The notes: generated by a model not told the origin, from the letters alone. DNA of 64,000 nucleotides from Megaustenia siamemsis (GCA_032433765.1 JAVIAB010000101.1:66940640-67004639), one strand, 5' to 3'; shown: positions 33,670 to 45,015, counted from the stretch's first letter. Program-made: numbers and translations.

Positions 33670-34195
33670 GACATCGTTCTTAGGTGTCTATTTGTTATAT
33701 GACTACATTTAGAGACATCCCGGCTTGTTGCAGGAGCTACTGAGTTAGGTGCTCTGTGCACACCGTGAGCTGTGTGTTTCATCCCTTTTGATCATGTTTC
33801 ATTGTTCCAATTGTTTACAATGAATGATGATATCGTATGACATGGAACAATTGGCTGTGTTCACTTTCTGTGCGGTTTCGCTGTATGTCTTGGCGTGTGC
33901 TGAGACTGCTATGATGGGGACAAGAGCTACCTTTCGTTGTTTGGGAGATGAGATAGTAATTCGGATGATTGCACTGGCACGGGCGGTTGAGCACTTATGG
34001 ATTGTAATTCGTTTGCAGTGATACCGGGGCCTTCCATAACCAAGGAACCAAATTTAGAGACATCGTTCGTTTGAGTCTTTTCTTTTTATGACTACACTTA
34101 GAGACATCGTTCTTATGTATCTTTTACTTTTATGACTACATTTGGATTCAGCGTTCTGATGTGCCGTTTTGTTTTATGGCAACAGTTAGAGATAT
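33670..34195. repeat. degenerate 45-bp tandem array, interrupted by element C
   Basis: Units of gactacatttagagacatcg plus ttcttatgtgtcttt lie at 33672-33719 and continue at 34052-34195. The array is split exactly by the 332-bp element C. Confidence 0.8.
33720..34051 (+). mobile_element. short retroposed element C with 13-bp target-site duplication
   Basis: atttagagacatc lies at 33707-33719 and 34052-34064, so a 332-bp sequence inserted into the tandem array. A second copy at 54255-54585 (also plus) shares ttaggtgctctgtgca, the middle part and agtgataccggggcctt. The head has a weak tRNA-like look. No ORF is convincing and no poly-A tail is present. Confidence 0.85.
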
Positions 34196-34461
34196 AGGGT
34201 GAAAATTAAAGACCAAATTGTTGAAAAACCTTATTTTTTCGTACTATTTTGCATTCGTGTATATGTTTTCATTGCTACAGAACTAAGTGTAAAATAAACA
34301 TAAAATGGCATAAAGCAGATATAAAAAATACTACATTTCGGCAAAATTCTTCATCAGGTACCACTAGGGTTGTCTACAATGAGGTATTTAGATTGACCAA
34401 TCTCAAGAACGCCGTTATCTCCTTCACATCCATGTAGAACACTCTGCTATATCATGAATAG

Positions 34462-35012
34462 TATGCTTGTTTTCAACAAAAGAATAGGTATGGAAAAAAG
34501 TAATTTTAATGCCATGAAAAATATACTAACAACAAAACTAATATCAACAGGGCTGAAACTAGGAATGGCAAAATGTTACATCTTCTCAATATTCCTGTAT
34601 GGTGCAGAAACATGGACATTAAACAAGAAAACAGAACAGAAAATTGAAGCCTTTGAAATGTGGATTTATAGAAGAATAGGTAGAATTTGATGGAAAGAAA
34701 GGATAACAAACGATGAAGTTTTAAAACAACTGAAAATAAAAAGAGAACTACTAAATACAATTAAAACAAGACAAATGAAAATGTTAGGGCATGTTAAAAG
34801 ACACAACAGCCTACTAAAAGTAATATTGGAAAGGAAAATACAAGGTAAAAGAGGCAGAGGCAGACCAATACTAACATGGACGAGTAACATCAAAAGATGG
34901 ACAAGTTAATCTATGACAACCTGCACCATCAAAGCAAGAAACAGAGTAGAATGGCGATCCATGGTAGCCAACTTTCGTTGCGGAGAAGGCACTCAATGAT
35001 GATGATGAATGA
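34462..35012 (+). mobile_element. LINE-C 3' end
   Basis: Contains FSIFLYGAETWTLNKKTEQ and IEAFEMWIYRRIGRI, one stop, and then the tail ending tggcgatccatggtagcc..cactcaatgatgatgatg. Starts near 34462; 5' truncated. Confidence 0.87.
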
Positions 35013-35184
35013 TGCCTGTTTGCACATGCTGTATTGCATCTGTGATTGGACCCTGATCAGAAAGAAAGTTTGGCCTCACTGGGTACGTATTCTCTTCACA
35101 GATCTATCGCATAGTTTTTTTTCCAATGGGCTAAAACACCAATTTCCATGTGGCGAACGTGCTCAAAAACGAGTCGTTCCGCGA

Positions 35185-35290
35185 ATAAGAGGTAAAACCC
35201 CACTAAATAGGTCTATCTTATAAGAGGTAAAACCCCACTAAATAGGTATTGAGTTATTGGGTAATTGAGTTATTAAATAACTCAATTACC
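35185..35290. repeat. 28-bp direct repeat and 15-bp perfect palindrome
   Basis: The block ataagaggtaaaaccccact to aaataggt occurs at 35185 and again at 35220. It is followed by ggtaattgagttatt, one base, then its exact reverse complement (35260-35290), which would form a tight hairpin. No tail or target-site duplication is evident. Confidence 0.9.
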
Positions 35291-35454
35291 GATCTTCTTA
35301 TTCGTATTCTTTCCTTCCGCATTTGCATTTCAGTGTCGACGGGGATGTATAATTTGCAGTCATTGACTCTTATGTTTGCCTCTGATGCGTTTGTTTTCCA
35401 ATGTTTTTATGACCACATCAAAGCATCTTTTTCGTGATTGGCACTTGTGTCTGG

Positions 35455-36015
35455 TGTTCTCGCGACGCTGGAAGCTTGTGTTGTGTTTATGTCTTTCTAC
35501 CTTATAGCACGGCCAAAACATTGTATCTTTTATTTCTTTAATTATTCTATGGCAGGAGTTATCCCAAGAGCCGCGATAGCTCAGTGGCTAGTGAACTGGA
35601 CTACAAAGGGCAAGAGGTAGGGTTCTATCCCAACCGACGGTTTCTGGGTTCACCCAGTCTTAAAATGGGTACCGGATTTTTAATCTGGCAAAGTAAAGCG
35701 GCACGGGCGTAATACCGACCACATTACCACAAAAATCATGTCTATAAAATGTATGGCCACTAACATCATATTCCCTATACGCCACTTGGCGTGACGGGGT
35801 TCTTTACTTTACTAGGAGTTATCCCAAGCCTCTTTCTGGGTTTATTATATTATCTTTCACGTTGTTCCCTATCCTTCGTCTGACTCATTTTATCTCGGTA
35901 TTCTATTTTTCTTATTGTTTTCGAGTCTGTGTATGCAGACGAAAGATGTTCTGTAGTCCTAGTCTAGCATTTGTAGCACAACGTCTGTATGAAGATTGTG
36001 TTGTAGAGTTACCGT
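35455..36015 (-). mobile_element. LINE-A fragment split by SINE-1
   Basis: Minus-strand matches to the C-terminal tail region of the 5024 element (about 7120-7340), including the complement of aatagccccagccatagaat and of gcaagaacaataagaaaaat. The two halves (35455-35568 and 35829-36015) join if SINE-1 is removed. Confidence 0.82.
35569..35813 (+). mobile_element. SINE-1, well preserved
   Basis: Head with A box tagctcagtgg and B-box region ggttctatccc; body with acccagtcttaaaatgggta, aagtaaagcg and cattaccacaaaaatcatg; end ccacttggcgtgacggggtt and ctttactttact. A perfect 15-bp target-site duplication, aggagttatcccaag, flanks it (35554-35568 and 35814-35828). This is the reference copy of the family in the window. 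Confidence 0.95.
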
Positions 36016-36059
36016 TTTGCTTCATATTTTTTTTTTTTTTTCCTCAGTCTAAACGTTAA

Positions 36060-36550
36060 AATCACGAACTAGCTGCGTGAGCGTGCACGTCCAGGTCTTT
36101 TGGCTCAGTGATCGAAGCAGATGTCGCTATTCATTACCCGCGGAATTCATGAAAACCTTCAACCCTCTTGACTTCCCACCGTTAGTTCCTCAAATTTTTG
36201 TTGTTGCAGTAAATTTTTAAAATGCGTTTATTAAAATATTTGTTAAGATTTATTACGTCGTGATATTCATCAAATCTTATATACCCACTATCCACTTTAT
36301 CATCAATAATCACAGGGCTTTGCCTGTAATGGGGTTGTTGTGAAAAACGTGCGGTGTTTTATTCAAAACTGCTCGGAACGCGGCACAGTAAACTTGTATG
36401 CTTCCAATAGACTATTTAAGCCAAAGAACGGAAGCATTTGCTCAATGGGAAAATATTTTATGATTAACTTGCCTCATGTTGTAACAGTCTGTACACAGAG
36501 TTCTTTATTATTTATTTATTTTTTTATTGGGCAAATTTAGCATCAGATAC
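36060..36550. other. unassigned sequence
   Basis: No gene or repeat match recognised. Confidence 0.4.
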
Positions 36551-36554
36551 AGCA

Positions 36555-36650
36555 CACGGAGAATAAAAAAAAAAAAAAACAGCACACCAACAATCAAGGA
36601 CATGTTATGGAATTCAGAAAACAAAAGGCGCAGGGAAAGGAGACGAGCCG
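36555..36650 (+). repeat. dispersed repeat (partner at 60540-60645)
   Basis: gcacacggagaataaaaaaa, then a ccaacaatcaagg-like part, aattcagaaaacaaaa and ggcgcaggg recur in order at 60540-60645. Possibly a LINE 3' region. Not classified. Confidence 0.5.
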
Positions 36651-36784
36651 AGGCATCACAACAAGTGCATCTTACTCATTCCGCTATCGAAATTGTCTAT
36701 CTAATAAAACACCTTCGCGCGCCTTCGCCTCCATACTAATAAATGAATATTATTATTGAGGGAAACTTTAGAGGCGATAATCAG

Positions 36785-37028
36785 CGAATCAATTCAGAGG
36801 AAGAGGTATGTTGGTATGTTTACAGCACTCGGAAAAATTGACAAATTAACAGTGGCTAAAAATGTTTGCTGAGAGGCAGTGTTCCCTAGCGTTTGGCTTT
36901 TCGTGGCGAGGGGCTTTGCCACTGAGTACGGGTTCGATCCTGCTTTGGTCCATATTTTGTTTCTGTTGTTGATTATTTGTCAATTTTTCCGAGTGCTGTA
37001 AACATACCTCTTCCTCTGAATTGATTCG
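36785..37028. repeat. long inverted repeat with tRNA-like loop
   Basis: The left arm (36785-36846) and right arm (36975-37028) are complementary over about 52 bases, apart from an 8-base ttggtatg insertion (tandem duplication of part of the arm) in the left arm. The loop holds a tRNA-like block with B box gggttcgatcctgc (about 36938) also seen at 4420-4440. No target-site duplication is obvious, so the structure may be a foldback element or a rearranged SINE. Confidence 0.85.
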
Positions 37029-37368
37029 TTAATATAGTTTGTCATTGGTAATGGCTGAAGGCCTATTTATAGATATTTGGGGCATTTGGGGAAATTCCGA
37101 ACTTAGGCCTATTTATCAAGTCCGGGAAATGACTTGAGTTACTGAGAGTGACGGTGAAAACATTTGTTCAGTGAAAGAACACCGACAGGTACGTTTAATT
37201 GTAACGTTTGTCACTTCCCGTTGTGAAGTCTAATAATACATAAGTTTTGACGCAATTTAGTTAGCTTTGTAATTGTAATACAATTTAAATCAAAGTCAAG
37301 TATATAATTTGTTTGTAATACTAATTCGTCCTGGAACCTATAAATATATATAATAATATAGTATGCAA

Positions 37369-37731
37369 GAATAAGAAAAATAACTTCAACTAAGATCATA
37401 AGATGAAATGTGTTAGACGAATGACAAGAAACAGCCTGAGAAATGAAGAACTGAGAAATAAAAGCTAGTAATAACCCCCGTCATAGAATATACAAATAAA
37501 CGACAGTTAATAAATGGTTTGGCCACTTGACAAAACAGAAAAGATAAAAAAAAAAAACGCAACACAACGAACCTTTGAACTTTGATAAACGTTGCCAGAA
37601 CACCAGACTCAAGGGTCGCCATATTAGAAGCACCAGAAAACATACATAGCAACAGCAGAGACGAACAGAAGAGTAAAAGACTGCAAATTATATCTCCACT
37701 CGACACTGAAAGGCAAATGAGGAAGGAGAAT
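37369..37731 (+). mobile_element. LINE-A 3' end, degraded
   Basis: Matches 7185-7560 of the intact copy: gatgaaatgtgttagacgaa, accagactcaagggtcg and tatctccactcgacactgaa. It has a short GAA-like end (ggaaggagaataag) and many small deletions. Confidence 0.87.
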
Positions 37732-37734
37732 AAG

Positions 37735-38135
37735 TATATTTGTAACAAGCGAAAAATTATGTGATTAAAATGATCGAATTATCGTCTTAACACTTCAGGC
37801 TTAACTTCCTGATTTATTTCCTCAATATTAAATAATAAGTCATATAAGTTTATGATCATTTTTACTTGTTAACTGTAACATGAAAGTGACAATACGCAAT
37901 ATGATGATGTTCTCTTAAACGTCATTACTCAGATTACTGTGACCTATGAAAGCTTACAACTTAAACAAAATTAATTACCTATAATGATATCGTGAAACAA
38001 ATTATATAATATATTATATTTATGATATGTCATGATAGATGTCCAATTTTATTTAACTGAGTGATTATTGATTAGTTAATAAATTATATTAAATATATAA
38101 CGTTATTGTTTTAGTTGTGAATCACCAATCTCTCG
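37735..38135. other. AT-rich interval, nothing recognised
   Basis: No gene or repeat. Confidence 0.45.
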
Positions 38136-38139
38136 ACTC

Positions 38140-38310
38140 TTTCAAGTCGTCGTCAGCCTATATGGCATAGATAGACTCAGATACCCATTCCCAGTTTCCA
38201 TATTTTCTTTCTAGCAGTCTCAATCCTTGCAAAGATCTTTTATCAAATCTCACCATTTGTCTCTGTTCTGTGCAAGCATCTCCTCATTGAAGGAGCCGAT
38301 TACTCGTCTC
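38140..38310 (-). mobile_element. LINE-B 3' end fragment (variant tail)
   Basis: ctagcagtctcaatccttgc, aaatctcaccatttgtctc and tcattgaaggagccgatt match the minus-strand 3' part of the 23080 variant. No GATA tail remains. Confidence 0.72.
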
Positions 38311-38660
38311 GTCTCCTGTTCTGATTACCATGAACAAAATGAAAAAGGCTTGTGGACTCATCTTGTATAATCTCAAACCTCAATTGTAAAGTGTACTAAT
38401 ATCATAATTATATAATAATAAATATTTTCTAAAAAAATGAATTCCCACAAAATAACAGTATTTTTGTGTATATGTTTTTGAGATTAATAATAATCTGTTC
38501 AAATCGTTTGTCAACCAGCAACTACATCCTATATTTTTATATAATAAACCATATATGTGTCACTAATGAAAACCCTAGCAACTGAAACATAGAAATTAGT
38601 ATATGACACATTGTGTCAATTATTTGATTATTAAATAATGTCATGCAATTCTAATCTATT
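38310..38660. other. AT-rich sequence upstream of ankyrin gene 2
   Basis: No element recognised; the promoter may lie here. Confidence 0.4.
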
Positions 38661-38665
38661 TTCAG

Positions 38666-39077
38666 ATAAATATGGCTGAACTCTGGAGACACAATTTCAG
38701 ATCTTGTTTAAAATTGGCAGTGACTGTGTAACACATTTAAAACATAATAAATCATGAAGGGTCCAAGTTGGATACACTAGAGACTATTTCTTAATTTCAA
38801 CATTATAGGAAACCATATATATCATGTTTTAGCCCTTAACATGATCAGAACACATTCAGTGGACATTAGAATATTCCTAGACCTATATAATAATAATACA
38901 AACTGGAATTAGAGTGGCTTTACAATAATATATACAAACAGATTTCTTTTAAAGAACCATGTGTGTTAGTTGCTTTTTTATATTTTCATCAAGGACCAGC
39001 AATTTCTAAACATTTAAAAATAAGGCAATGTCAACAGTAGGTTCATCAACATAACCCTCAGTTAACACACGTTTTTG
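38666..39077 (+). other. likely 5' UTR part of the ankyrin gene 2 exon
   Basis: Acceptor ctaatctattttcag ends at 38665, and the downstream sequence resembles the equivalent block at 9647. Not coding in any consistent frame; inferred from paralogue alignment by eye. Confidence 0.5.
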
Positions 39078-42000
39078 ATGTCTGATTTGTCCAGACAACA
39101 AAGTGTGCAAATTAGAAGCAAAATCAACATGTTGCTTGCTCAAAAACTTCTGACATTTTTAAGGGAAAAAGACTTTGAGATTTTAGATCATCATGAAGAC
39201 ATTATTCACAATCTCAAGACATTTGAAACTGATAAGCCGGATGAGCATGACAGTCAGAATATATCATCAGTTTATTTTTCTGAGACTGTTAACAATGAAT
39301 ATGATGGCATTCTTCCCATTGCTGCTGCTTATGTGAACATGAGAGACACATTTCACAAAACCCCTCTGCACTTGAGTGCAGAATTTGGAGAATTTGATCT
39401 TGTGAAAATCTTTCTTAAAGCTGGAGCTGATGTTAATACCCTAGACATGATTAATTGTTCTCCACTACATTTGAGTGCTAGAAATCATCATAAAGAAATT
39501 GTTGAATTTCTTCATCAAGCTGGAGCTAATCTTGACGCAGAAGATGCAAATCAGCAAACTGCTCTACATTTGAGTGTCATGTCTGGTCAAATACAAATTG
39601 CTGATTATCTTCTTAAAGTTGGAGTTAATGTTGATGCTGAAGACATAAATAAACAAACTGCACTACATTTGAGTGCTAAAAATGGTTTCAAAGATGTTGC
39701 TGACATTCTTCTCAAAGGTGGTGCGAATGTTAATGCTGAAAACAGCAAAAAGCAAACTCCACTACATTTGAGCACTAGGAGTGGATATATACAAATAGTT
39801 GAAATTCTTCTTAAAGCTGGAGCTAATGCTAATGCTGAAGACAAAAATAGGAAAACCTCACTACATATGAGTGCTTCGCATGGCTACACAGAAATTGCTA
39901 ATGTTCTAATAAAAGCTGGTGCTAAAATTGAAGCTGACCTAAAAAATAAGCAAACACCACTACACTGGAGTACTATATATGGTCAAAAAGACATTGTTGA
40001 AATTCTTCTCAATGCTGGTGCTAATGCTAATGCTAAAGACTACAATATGCAATCTGCACTACATTTGAGTGCTGAAAATGGTTATAAAGAAATTGCAGAA
40101 ATTCTTCTCAAAAAGGGAGCTAATGTTGATGCTGAAAACAGTGATAAACAAACATCCTTACATATCAGTGCTATAAATGGTTATAGAGAAGTCATGGATA
40201 TTTTTCTCAGTGCTGGAGCTAACATTAATGCAGAAGATAAAAATAAGCAAACCACACTACATTTGAGTGTTACATCTGATAATATAGAAATCACTGAAGC
40301 TCTTCTAAACGCTGGTGCTAATGTTGATGCTGAAGGTGCACACAAACAAACTCCATTACATTTGAGTGCTAAATATGGTTATAAAGATATTGCTGCAATT
40401 CTTTTAAAATATGGAGCTGATGTTGATGCTGAAAGTAGTGATAAACAAACTCCACTACATTTGAGTGTTATAAATAATTATAAAGAAATTGTTGACATTC
40501 TTCTCAATGCTGGAGCTAACATTGATGCTAAAGAGAACAATGACCGAACTGCATTACATCTAATGGCTATTTATGGTAAAAAAGATGTTGCCAAAATCCT
40601 TCTTAGAGCTGACACTAACATTAATACTGAAGACAAGGATAAACACACTTCACTTCATTTGTGTGCTAGATTTGGTCATAAAGAAATTGTTGAAATTCTT
40701 CTCAAAGCTGGAGCTGATATTAATGTTGAAAATATAGATAAACAAACTCCACTACATTTAAGTGCTGTAAATGGTAATGGAGAAATTGCTGAAATTCTTG
40801 TCAAAGCTGGAGCTAATATTGATGTTGAAGATAAAGATAAACAAACTCCACTACATTTAAGTGCTGTAAATGGTAATGGAGAAATTGCTGAAATTCTTGT
40901 CAAAGGTGGAGCTAATATTGATGTTGAGGATAAAGATAAACAAACTCCACTACATTTGAGTGTTACATCAGGCAATATAGAGACTGTTGCAATTCTGATA
41001 AATAATGGGGCTAAAATTGATCCTGAAAACAGATATAAACAAACTCCACTACATTTAGGGGCTAGATATGGTAGATTAGATGTTGTTGAAATCCTTTTGA
41101 AAGCTGGTGCTAATACTGATGCTGTTGATTATGAAAAGCAAACTCCCCTACACGTGAGTGCTAGATCTGGACGTAAAGATATTGTTGAAATGCTTATCAA
41201 ATCAGGAGCTAAAATTGATGCTGAAAACAAAGATAAGCAAACACCTCTACATTTGAGTGCTTGGAAAGTTTCAAATAATGTTGATGAAGTTCTTCTCAAA
41301 GCTGAAGCTATAAATATTGATGAAGATAACATTGATAAGCAAGCTCCACTATATTTAATTACCAGATACGGTGAAGAAGAAATTGTTGCAATTCTTGTCA
41401 AAGCTGGAGCTAATGTTAATGTTCTAAACAAATATAGACAAACTCCACTACATTTGAGTGCTGGAAAAGGTCGTAAAGAAATTGTTCAAATACTTCTCAA
41501 AGCTGGAGCTTATGTAGATGCAGAAGATAGTGATAAACAAACTCCACTACACTTGAGTGCTGTATATTGTTTCAAAGATATTTGTAAAATTCTTCTAAAT
41601 GCTGGGGCTAATGTTGATGCAGAAGATAGTGATAAGCAGACTTCCTTACATTGGGCTGCTAGAAATGGACATGAAGAAATTGTTCATATTCTTCTCAAAG
41701 CTGGGGCTGATGTTGATGCTGAAGATAATGATAAGCAAACTCCCTTACACTTGAGTGTTATATATTGTTATAAATATATTACAAAATTTCTTCTCAAAGC
41801 TGGGGCTAATGTTGATGCTGAAGACCATGATAAGCAGACACCATTACACTGGGCTGCTAGAAATGGTTCTAAAGAAATTGTTGACATTCTTCTCAATGCT
41901 GGACCTAATATTGATCCCAAAAACAAAGATAAACAAACACCTTTAATTGTATCAGTTCTGTATAACCATGATGATGTTGCAGAACTTCTTCTTCAAGCTG

Positions 42001-42255
42001 GTGCGTCCATTGATGAGAAAGACATTTGGGAGAAAAGTATCCTAGATTACATAGAACAAAAGCAAAGAATCAGAACTTCTGACTACAAAAATGTGAACAG
42101 ATTTTTTAAAGTACGCAACTGGATACAAAATAATAAATGTATTCAGAAGTCTACATTGATAAGTACAGACTGTAAAATAACATTTACAACCAACACCACA
42201 TATTCTACAACTGACAGTCAGACTGTTGAATATGAAGACAGTTCTTTAAATTTTG
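39078..42255 (+). CDS. ankyrin-repeat protein 2, large first coding exon (intact)
   Basis: Starts ATG TCT GAT TTG TCC; LSRQQ and LLTFL..KD match gene 1. A 90-residue N-terminal region ending LPIAAAYVNMRD is followed by about 28 ankyrin repeats (QTPLHLSA..G..EIVEILLKAGANVDAED) and then a non-ankyrin segment with WEKSILDYIEQKQRIRTSDY and HDDVAELLLQAGAS. The exon is open throughout and ends at a phase-1 donor (TTTTG|gtaatt), as in gene 1. If the donor is ignored the frame runs on to 42302. Two neighbouring units near 40745-40960 are almost identical, showing recent unit duplication. Likely a protein-binding scaffold, cytoplasmic by lack of any signal or membrane segment; partner unknown. Confidence 0.9.
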
Positions 42256-42302
42256 GTAATTTTTGTTTGAATTTAAGAAAACTGTGTTACAAAGTAAAGT
42301 AG

Positions 42303-42770
42303 CCTCCGTCAGTCATTGTTGGCTATGGATTTTTCAGCACCCCTAGAAATGTTTTTTTTTCTTTCGAAGTGTATTCTCTTTGTCTATGAATCTGTCTGCT
42401 TCTTGTTTGAATCGGACCTTTAGAGTGTGTTTACAGAGATTGCAGTCTGCAGCTATTTCTCCCCAGGCTGCAGGGTTTATGTTCAGAGTCTTCATGTTGC
42501 ATTTACACACGTCTAAAACTGAAGTTTTGGGTGCCCAATAGTCCTTTTGTCATCTGCCAGTTGTCCGTAGAGTATATCTTTTGGTACATGGCCATCCTTC
42601 ATACAATGTACATGGCCAAGTCAGCGTAACCAATGTTGTTTGAGGAGCGTGTAGATGTTCGGGAGGCTAATGTCCAATGGCACAGAATCCCACTGCTAGA
42701 AATCTCCATTGTTGTTGGTCTCACCCAACCTAACAAAGCTATTTTACTTCAGCACTTCATCAACCATTCT
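42303..42770 (-). mobile_element. LINE-E 3' end
   Basis: tagcctccgtcagtcattgt..tgttcagagtcttcatg..gagcgtgtagatgttcggga aligns with 61062-61180 and 62461-62700, where the same order is split by LINE-D. On the minus strand it encodes parts of the 'LNNIGYADLAMYIVYEGW' type tail, with stops. 5' truncated. Confidence 0.8.
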
Positions 42771-42799
42771 ATGCTATGTCTTTTTGGTATTCTGATTCT

Positions 42800-43035
42800 C
42801 TTCTATCTATCTATCTATCTATTGTCCTTTCGAGCCGAAGACGGCACATAGGGCAGAACCACAATTTCAAAAACAGAAACCTTGCATGCCAAAATGGCAC
42901 ATATTGCAGAGATCACTGCTCTAAAATATATGGCTCTGTTTCCATAACAATACTTTTTACAATGACAGCTTGTCAAGCCATCGATCAACCTCCTTAGTCG
43001 CCTCTTACGACATGCCTGGAAGGTCACAGTGTCAC
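42800..43035 (-). mobile_element. SINE-2 copy with 12-bp target-site duplication
   Basis: Reverse complement of the 29143-29380 region, with tail tctatctatctatctattg at the left. tattctgattct at 42788-42799 and 43036-43047 is an exact target-site duplication. Slightly shorter at the 5' end than the other copy. Confidence 0.92.
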
Positions 43036-43189
43036 TATTCTGATTCTATTACCATCTAGATATTGATGAATTTGCTTGTAACTTATTGCTAGTGAAATGT
43101 CATCAGTTTTTATTATTAGTTGAAAGCTGTAACTAAGTGTGTTGTGTAAAATTCCTTTTTTTTTACTTCTTAAGACAATTGATATGTTT

Positions 43190-43560
43190 CAAATGTTCCA
43201 GATGAGAACAGCACAAATATTTTATAGTTATAGTTATATAATTATATTGATAGTTATATAATGATATAGTTACAGTTATATATATTTATAGTTATATAGT
43301 TATAGTTATATAGTTATAATTATATAGTTATATAGTTATAGTTATATAATTATAGTTTTATAGTTATATTGTTACATATTTATAGTTATAGTTATATAAT
43401 TATATTGATAGTTATATAATGATATAATTATAGTTACAGTTATATAGTTATAGGTATATAGTAATAGTTATATAGTTATAAGTTATATAGTTATAATTAT
43501 ATATAATTATAGTTATAGTTATTTTGCTATATATTTATAGTTATAGTTATATATAAAAAT
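43190..43560. repeat. AT-rich minisatellite (tatagttatatagttat)
   Basis: Imperfect tandem repeats of atagttatatagttatag type for about 350 bases; the same sequence resumes after the SINE-1 insertion at 43842-43856. Confidence 0.93.
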
Positions 43561-43841
43561 AAAAGTTAAAGTAAAGATTTCCTTCATGCCTTGCTAGGTG
43601 TATGAGGAATATAGTGTTAATGACCATATTTTTCTATAACCATGGCACATTTCTGGGTGATGTGGTCAGTATCATGCCAAACCGTCTTTACTCCCAGAAA
43701 AATCTCTGGTACCCATTTGTAGAGGCTGGGTGAACCCTGGAGCCTTGTCAGTCAGAAAAAAAAATTTTGCCACTGCTGGAGATGAAGCTCTGACCCTTCT
43801 GATCAGGAAGCGACCACACTAACCACTCAGCCAGAGGCTTC
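43551..43841 (-). mobile_element. SINE-1 copy in the AT repeat
   Basis: Minus-strand SINE-1, tRNA-like head at the right (ctaaccactcagccagagg) and body with aggctgggtgaaccctgg and gttaatgaccatattttt. tatagttatagttat at 43536-43550 and 43842-43856 flanks it; because the target is itself repetitive, this is a likely rather than proven duplication. Confidence 0.87.
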
Positions 43842-43859
43842 TATAGTTATAGTTATTCG

Positions 43860-44280
43860 AAGGACCCGGTATCAATGGAAAAGTATGAAAATCCATAATT
43901 GCTCAACCACCCATGCCAGTGGAATCATCAAAATTATTTCCTTGAATATTCAAACAAAGAAAGGCAGTTGCAGTTCCCATCGCAGCACACGTCAAAAGAC
44001 ATAAGGCATAGTAGTACCAACAGTGAACGTAAATGAACTGTCCGTCATCATACGATTTCATCAATCATCGTAAGCAATCTGAATATAGAAACACCATCCG
44101 ATGAAACACAAAATATTTACGCATTTAAAAAACAGATGCTAATATTGATACCACCTAAATAGATACCACTTTGTTCTCTTATGTTGATAGCTATCTAGAG
44201 TAGTAGACAATTTGCTAAAAATGACATGCTCAGGATTTAAAACATGTTTTTTTTAAACTGAGATTATAGTCACAATGTAT
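43860..44280. other. intron sequence, nothing recognised
   Basis: No repeat match; part of intron 1. Confidence 0.45.
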
Positions 44281-44294
44281 GTTTTACATTACAG

Positions 44295-44492
44295 CTTCTG
44301 ATGGATCAACAGTGACATTATTAAATTCTGAATCAGCTGAGTCACATGACCTAAATGGCAGTGACTTGCAAGAGCTGAACAACATCAGATGACAATCAGC
44401 TGAGGTCAAGTTATTCCAAAAGCACAGAGACGGCAAGACCATGAGTTGTTTACAGGATGTAAAAGATGAAGTTGATGCTGGCAAATTGTCAT
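44295..44492 (+). pseudogene. ankyrin gene 2, exon 2 with premature stop
   Basis: Follows acceptor tttacattacag and ends before donor gtatgt, as exon 2 of gene 1 does. In the frame set by exon 1 it reads ASDGSTVTLLNSES..LQELNNIR and then TGA at 44390-44392; gene 1 has a glutamine there. One base is also missing before the donor (aaattgtcat versus aaaattgtgat), which would put exon 3 out of frame. The protein would therefore lose the conserved tail unless another splice form is used. Confidence 0.72.
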
Positions 44493-44764
44493 GTATGTAC
44501 CCCATGATCCTCTAACTCTTCAAAAATATTTAATAAAAAAATAGTTTCTAGTAGTTTTTTTTTTATTACATGTTTTTATTTCTATTCAAACATTAACTGC
44601 CTTTACCAATATTTTCTGTATGAACAGAACTAGTGTGGAGCTTTGTTCTAATCACACATAAAGTATTGGTACTACACATGAACTCTAAAACATCAGAGAA
44701 GAGATGGAGTAACTGCTATCACTTTCTGAAACATAATTTAATTTACTACAACCATGTTAGGAGC

Positions 44765-45015
44765 CACGATAGCTCAGTGGTTAGTGAACTGGTATAAAAA
44801 TGACAAGAGGCCGGATTCAATCCTGATCAACGTCTTCCAGTTTTACCCAGCCTTAAATGGGTACCAATTTTTTTTCTGGGAAAGTAAAGCTTCATGGGCA
44901 TAATACCAACCCCATTACCCCAAAAATCATGTGCTGGGGGTCTGTAAAACATTATGGTTACTAACATCATAATTCCTATATACGTCCTTGACGTGATAGG
45001 GTTTCACTTTTTACT
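44765..45015 (+). mobile_element. SINE-1 copy
   Basis: Head with tagctcagtgg and B box ggattcaatcc; body with taaatgggtaccaatttt, aagtaaagctt and ccccattaccccaaaaatca; end tgacgtgatagggtttcac. acaaccatgt/acaatcatgt on either side is an imperfect target-site duplication. Confidence 0.88.

Larger units (their letters stand above)
42256..44294 (+). other. intron 1 of ankyrin gene 2
   Basis: Donor gtaatttttg, acceptor gttttacattacag. It contains a LINE-E piece, SINE-2, an AT-rich repeat and SINE-1. Confidence 0.7.

Noticed and set aside
35569..35640. Functional tRNA gene
   Set aside because: A and B boxes are present, but the sequence continues into the SINE-1 body and is repeated at eight sites with target-site duplications.
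39605..39844. Minus-strand frames across both ankyrin exons
   Set aside because: Shadows of the sense repeats; periodic 99-base structure keeps the antisense frames open.
43190..43560. Telomere-like or centromere satellite
   Set aside because: The ttatag/tatata units are short, irregular and lie within an intron; no ttaggg-type repeat is present.
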